A stretch of 8,525 nucleotides of DNA, taken from Aalborgiella sp031424795 (GTDB lineage: Bacteria; Pseudomonadota; Gammaproteobacteria; Burkholderiales; Burkholderiaceae_C). Below the pieces are notes generated by a model. The model worked only from the letters and a program-made list of their open reading frames with translations. It searched no databases and was not told the origin of the DNA. Position 1 is the first letter of the stretch. Each line of letters starts with the position of its first letter. Position numbers and translations under genes: made by a program. The stretch is taken from positions 1 through 8,525 of the forward strand of contig JANPIC010000015.1 in the NCBI GenBank assembly GCA_031424795.1. The letters run 5' to 3'. Below, piece after piece: positions 6,880 through 8,525 of the stretch.

Positions 6880-6930
6880 ATTTGCTATTTATTCAATAGC
6901 ATACTATGCAAAAAATACGACGGAAGTTTA
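6878..6930. repeat. Dispersed repeat, copy 3 (after argH, before the Excalibur gene)
   Basis: This begins at the argH stop codon and ends just ahead of the next gene. The inverted pair GCTATT (6884-6889) / AATAGC (6895-6900) surrounds a 5-base loop, followed by AAAAAATACGACGG (6910-6923), which corresponds to the complement of the CCGGCGTATTTAT part of copy 1. From 6878 to 6923 it matches the minus strand of 1413-1368 at 33 of 46 positions without gaps. The hairpin is A/T-rich and lacks a following T run, so it is a poor intrinsic terminator. It supplies most of the leader of the downstream gene. Confidence 0.65.
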
Positions 6931-6937
6931 TAAGAAC

Positions 6938-7399
6938 ATGCTAAAAATTTCATCATTCCTTGCATTGGTAGGTCTTCTCGTCGTTGCCACAGGTGTGAAT
7001 GCTGCGCCAATGTACAAATGCAAGTTGGACGGTACAGTCACCTATCAGCAAGATCCCTGTCCAATTGGCCAAGTTCGCAAACCTCCCTCGGTCCAAGAAC
7101 TGAACGCTACAGAAAAAAAACGACGTGAGACAGTTACGACCGCAACGCCTGAAAAGCCTGCCGTTGTCCAAGAAAAGGCGGCTGTCAATCCTCAAAGGCT
7201 TGAAAAACTTACTCCGACCACCTCCAATCCACCTGCCGCATCTACTGTGACTAGCAACTTCAGTTGTGATGGGAGAAGATATTGCACGCAAATGAAGTCT
7301 TGCGCGGAAGCAAAGTATTTTCTAGCCAACTGCCCCGGCGTTAAGATGGACGGTGACAAGGATGGCATTCCTTGTGAAGAGCAATGGTGCGCTCGCTAG
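6938..7399 (+). CDS. Secreted small protein with DUF4124-like and Excalibur-like calcium-binding regions
   Basis: Predicted exported protein of 153 residues. Residues 1-22 form a signal peptide with likely cleavage after Val-Asn-Ala. Residues 24-42 (Met-Tyr-Lys-Cys ... Asp-Pro-Cys-Pro) resemble the start of a DUF4124 domain, with two cysteines. A Thr/Pro/Lys-rich, probably unstructured linker spans about 48-105. The C-terminal module (about 108-153) has six cysteines (110, 116, 122, 132, 146, 151) and the acidic loop Asp138-Gly-Asp140-Lys-Asp142-Gly followed by Ile-Pro-Cys-Glu, the Excalibur-type calcium-binding signature. An upstream in-frame extension into argH exists, but the signal peptide fixes the ATG at 6938; GGAAG at 6922-6926 is a distant, weak ribosome site. 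The gene is visibly more A/T-rich than its neighbours, suggesting lineage-specific acquisition. The lldD start is 23 bases downstream. The biological role is unknown. Confidence 0.85.
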   Translation: MLKISSFLALVGLLVVATGVNAAPMYKCKLDGTVTYQQDPCPIGQVRKPPSVQELNATEKKRRETVTTATPEKPAVVQEKAAVNPQRLEKLTPTTSNPPAASTVTSNFSCDGRRYCTQMKSCAEAKYFLANCPGVKMDGDKDGIPCEEQWCAR

Positions 7400-7422
7400 A
7401 ACTATAAAACTGGAGACTTTAA

Positions 7423-8525
7423 ATGCCCGTTATCACCACCATAGAAGACCTGCGCGTTTTGTATAAAAAACGTGTTCCCAAGATGTTTTACGACTACGCC
7501 GATTCCGGCTCGTGGACTGAGAGCACCTACCGCGCCAATTCAGACGATTTCCAGACCATCAAGCTGCGCCAGCGCGTCGCCGTGAACATGGAGAACCGCA
7601 GCACAGCCACCAAAATGGTCGGCGTGGACGCCAAAATGCCGGTCGCCATTGCACCCGTCGGTTTGACCGGCATGCAAAGCGCCGATGGCGAAATCAAAGC
7701 CGCCAAAGCGGCAGAGAAGTTCGGCATCCCCTTCATTTTGTCCACCATGAGCATCTGCTCCATCGAAGACATCGCCGCCAACACCACCGCCCCCTTCATG
7801 TTCCAGCTCTACATGATGCGCGACCGCGACGCCATGGCCCGCATGATAGACCGCTGCAAAGCCGCCAAATGCAGCGCTTTGGTGCTGACGCTGGATCTGC
7901 AGGTGATCGGCCAGCGCCACAAAGACCTGAAAAACGGCCTCACCGCACCGCCGCGTCCCACCTTGCGCAACATCATCAACCTGTCTACCAAACTGCGCTG
8001 GTGTTTAGGTATGTTGGGCACCAAACGTCGCAGCTTCGGCAACTTGGTTGGCCACGTTAAAGATGTGAGCGACATGAACTCCCTAGCCGTCTGGACGAAT
8101 GAGCAGTTTGACCCGCGCCTGTCGTGGGAAGACGTCAAATGGGTCAAAGCGCAATGGGGCGGCAAGCTGATTTTGAAGGGTATTCAGGATGTGGAAGATG
8201 CCAAACTGGCCGTTTTGAGCGGAGCAGACGCCATCGTGGTCAGCAACCACGGTGGCCGTCAGCTGGACGGCGCGGAATCCAGCATCAAAGCCCTGCCGCC
8301 GATTGTGGCGGCGGTCGGCGACCAGATCGAGGTCTGGATGGACGGCGGCATCCGCTCCGGTCAGGACGTGCTCAAGGCTTGGGCGCTAGGAGCCAAAGGC
8401 GTCCTCATCGGCCGTGCCATGGTTTACGGCTTGGGGGCGATGGGCGAGGCGGGGGTGACCAAAGCGCTACAAATCATCCATAAAGAGCTGGACATCACGA
8501 TGGCGTTTTGTGGGCATACGAATAT
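7423..8525 (+). CDS. lldD: FMN-dependent L-lactate dehydrogenase / alpha-hydroxy-acid dehydrogenase, 3' end missing
   Basis: Member of the FMN-dependent alpha-hydroxy-acid dehydrogenase family, most likely oxidising L-lactate to pyruvate at the inner membrane and feeding electrons to the respiratory chain. The first 367 codons are present without a stop; family length of about 380 suggests only some 10-20 residues are lost. Visible marks: Tyr25 in Phe-Tyr-Asp-Tyr-Ala, Tyr130 in Phe-Gln-Leu-Tyr, Asp158 in Leu-Thr-Leu-Asp-Leu, Lys252 in Leu-Lys-Gly-Ile, and the active-site signature Ser-Asn-His-Gly-Gly-Arg-Gln-Leu-Asp at 274-282 with catalytic His276. The FMN phosphate site is Asp-Gly-Gly-Ile-Arg-Ser-Gly (307-313) and Gly-Arg-Ala-Met (330-333). 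GGAG at 7412-7415, seven bases before the ATG, is a good ribosome site. Other 2-hydroxy acids such as glycolate or mandelate remain possible substrates. No lldP or lldR is in the window. Confidence 0.92.
   Translation, partial: MPVITTIEDLRVLYKKRVPKMFYDYADSGSWTESTYRANSDDFQTIKLRQRVAVNMENRSTATKMVGVDAKMPVAIAPVGLTGMQSADGEIKAAKAAEKFGIPFILSTMSICSIEDIAANTTAPFMFQLYMMRDRDAMARMIDRCKAAKCSALVLTLDLQVIGQRHKDLKNGLTAPPRPTLRNIINLSTKLRWCLGMLGTKRRSFGNLVGHVKDVSDMNSLAVWTNEQFDPRLSWEDVKWVKAQWGGKLILKGIQDVEDAKLAVLSGADAIVVSNHGGRQLDGAESSIKALPPIVAAVGDQIEVWMDGGIRSGQDVLKAWALGAKGVLIGRAMVYGLGAMGEAGVTKALQIIHKELDITMAFCGHTN

Noticed and set aside
6884..6900. GCTATT/AATAGC hairpin as an intrinsic terminator of argH
   Set aside because: The stem is 6 pairs and mostly A/T, with no T run after it; it is better explained as the inverted end of the repeat.
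6725..6937. Upstream in-frame extension of the Excalibur protein into argH
   Set aside because: The extension overlaps the argH 3' end in another frame and would bury the signal peptide at residue 72 onward; the ATG at 6938 fits much better.
7869..8483. Open frames on both strands inside lldD
   Set aside because: The frame from 7423 carries the full set of FMN-dehydrogenase motifs without interruption, so the others are shadows.

Overview
The window looks like a chromosomal segment from a betaproteobacterium of the order Burkholderiales, probably a Comamonadaceae-type genome such as Rhodoferax or Polaromonas. This is inferred from protein flavour, moderate-to-high GC and gene mix, and was not tested by a search. 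It is dense in genes: nine protein-coding genes, two of them cut by the window ends. I see no RNA genes, CRISPR array, insertion sequence or prophage.

Layout. At 1-306 (+) is the 3' part of a small Rieske [2Fe-2S] protein, followed by a membrane-anchored S49 (SppA-type) peptidase at 346-1326 (+). A convergent NAD(P)-binding SDR/epimerase-like gene lies at 1419-2399 (-). It diverges from a ferredoxin-reductase fusion enzyme at 2499-3548 (+), of the kind usually labelled CDP-6-deoxy-delta-3,4-glucoseen reductase. Only 4 bases later, on the other strand, ends a two-gene operon: a LytTR response regulator (3553-4341) and its membrane sensor kinase (4338-5363), overlapping by ATGA and resembling AlgR/AlgZ. 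Divergent from the kinase is argH at 5461-6879 (+), argininosuccinate lyase, the last step of arginine synthesis. Then come a small secreted DUF4124 plus Excalibur-like protein (6938-7399) and the start of an FMN-dependent L-lactate dehydrogenase (lldD, 7423 to beyond the window end).

How the genes relate. The kinase and regulator form one signalling system, and the divergent argH-kinase-regulator order recalls the Pseudomonas argH-algZ-algR locus, though hemC does not follow here. The other genes are metabolic or envelope neighbours with no evident common pathway.

The most notable structure is not a gene. A short A/T-rich dispersed repeat of about 50 bases, with a GCTAT...ATAGC inverted end and a GC-rich ACGCCGGCTAGAG block, occurs three times: between the convergent peptidase and SDR genes, immediately after the argH stop codon, and, unexpectedly, in frame inside the response-regulator gene, where it encodes the linker between receiver and DNA-binding domains. 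A fourth, much weaker trace surrounds the peptidase start codon. I found no convincing wholly new multi-gene system.
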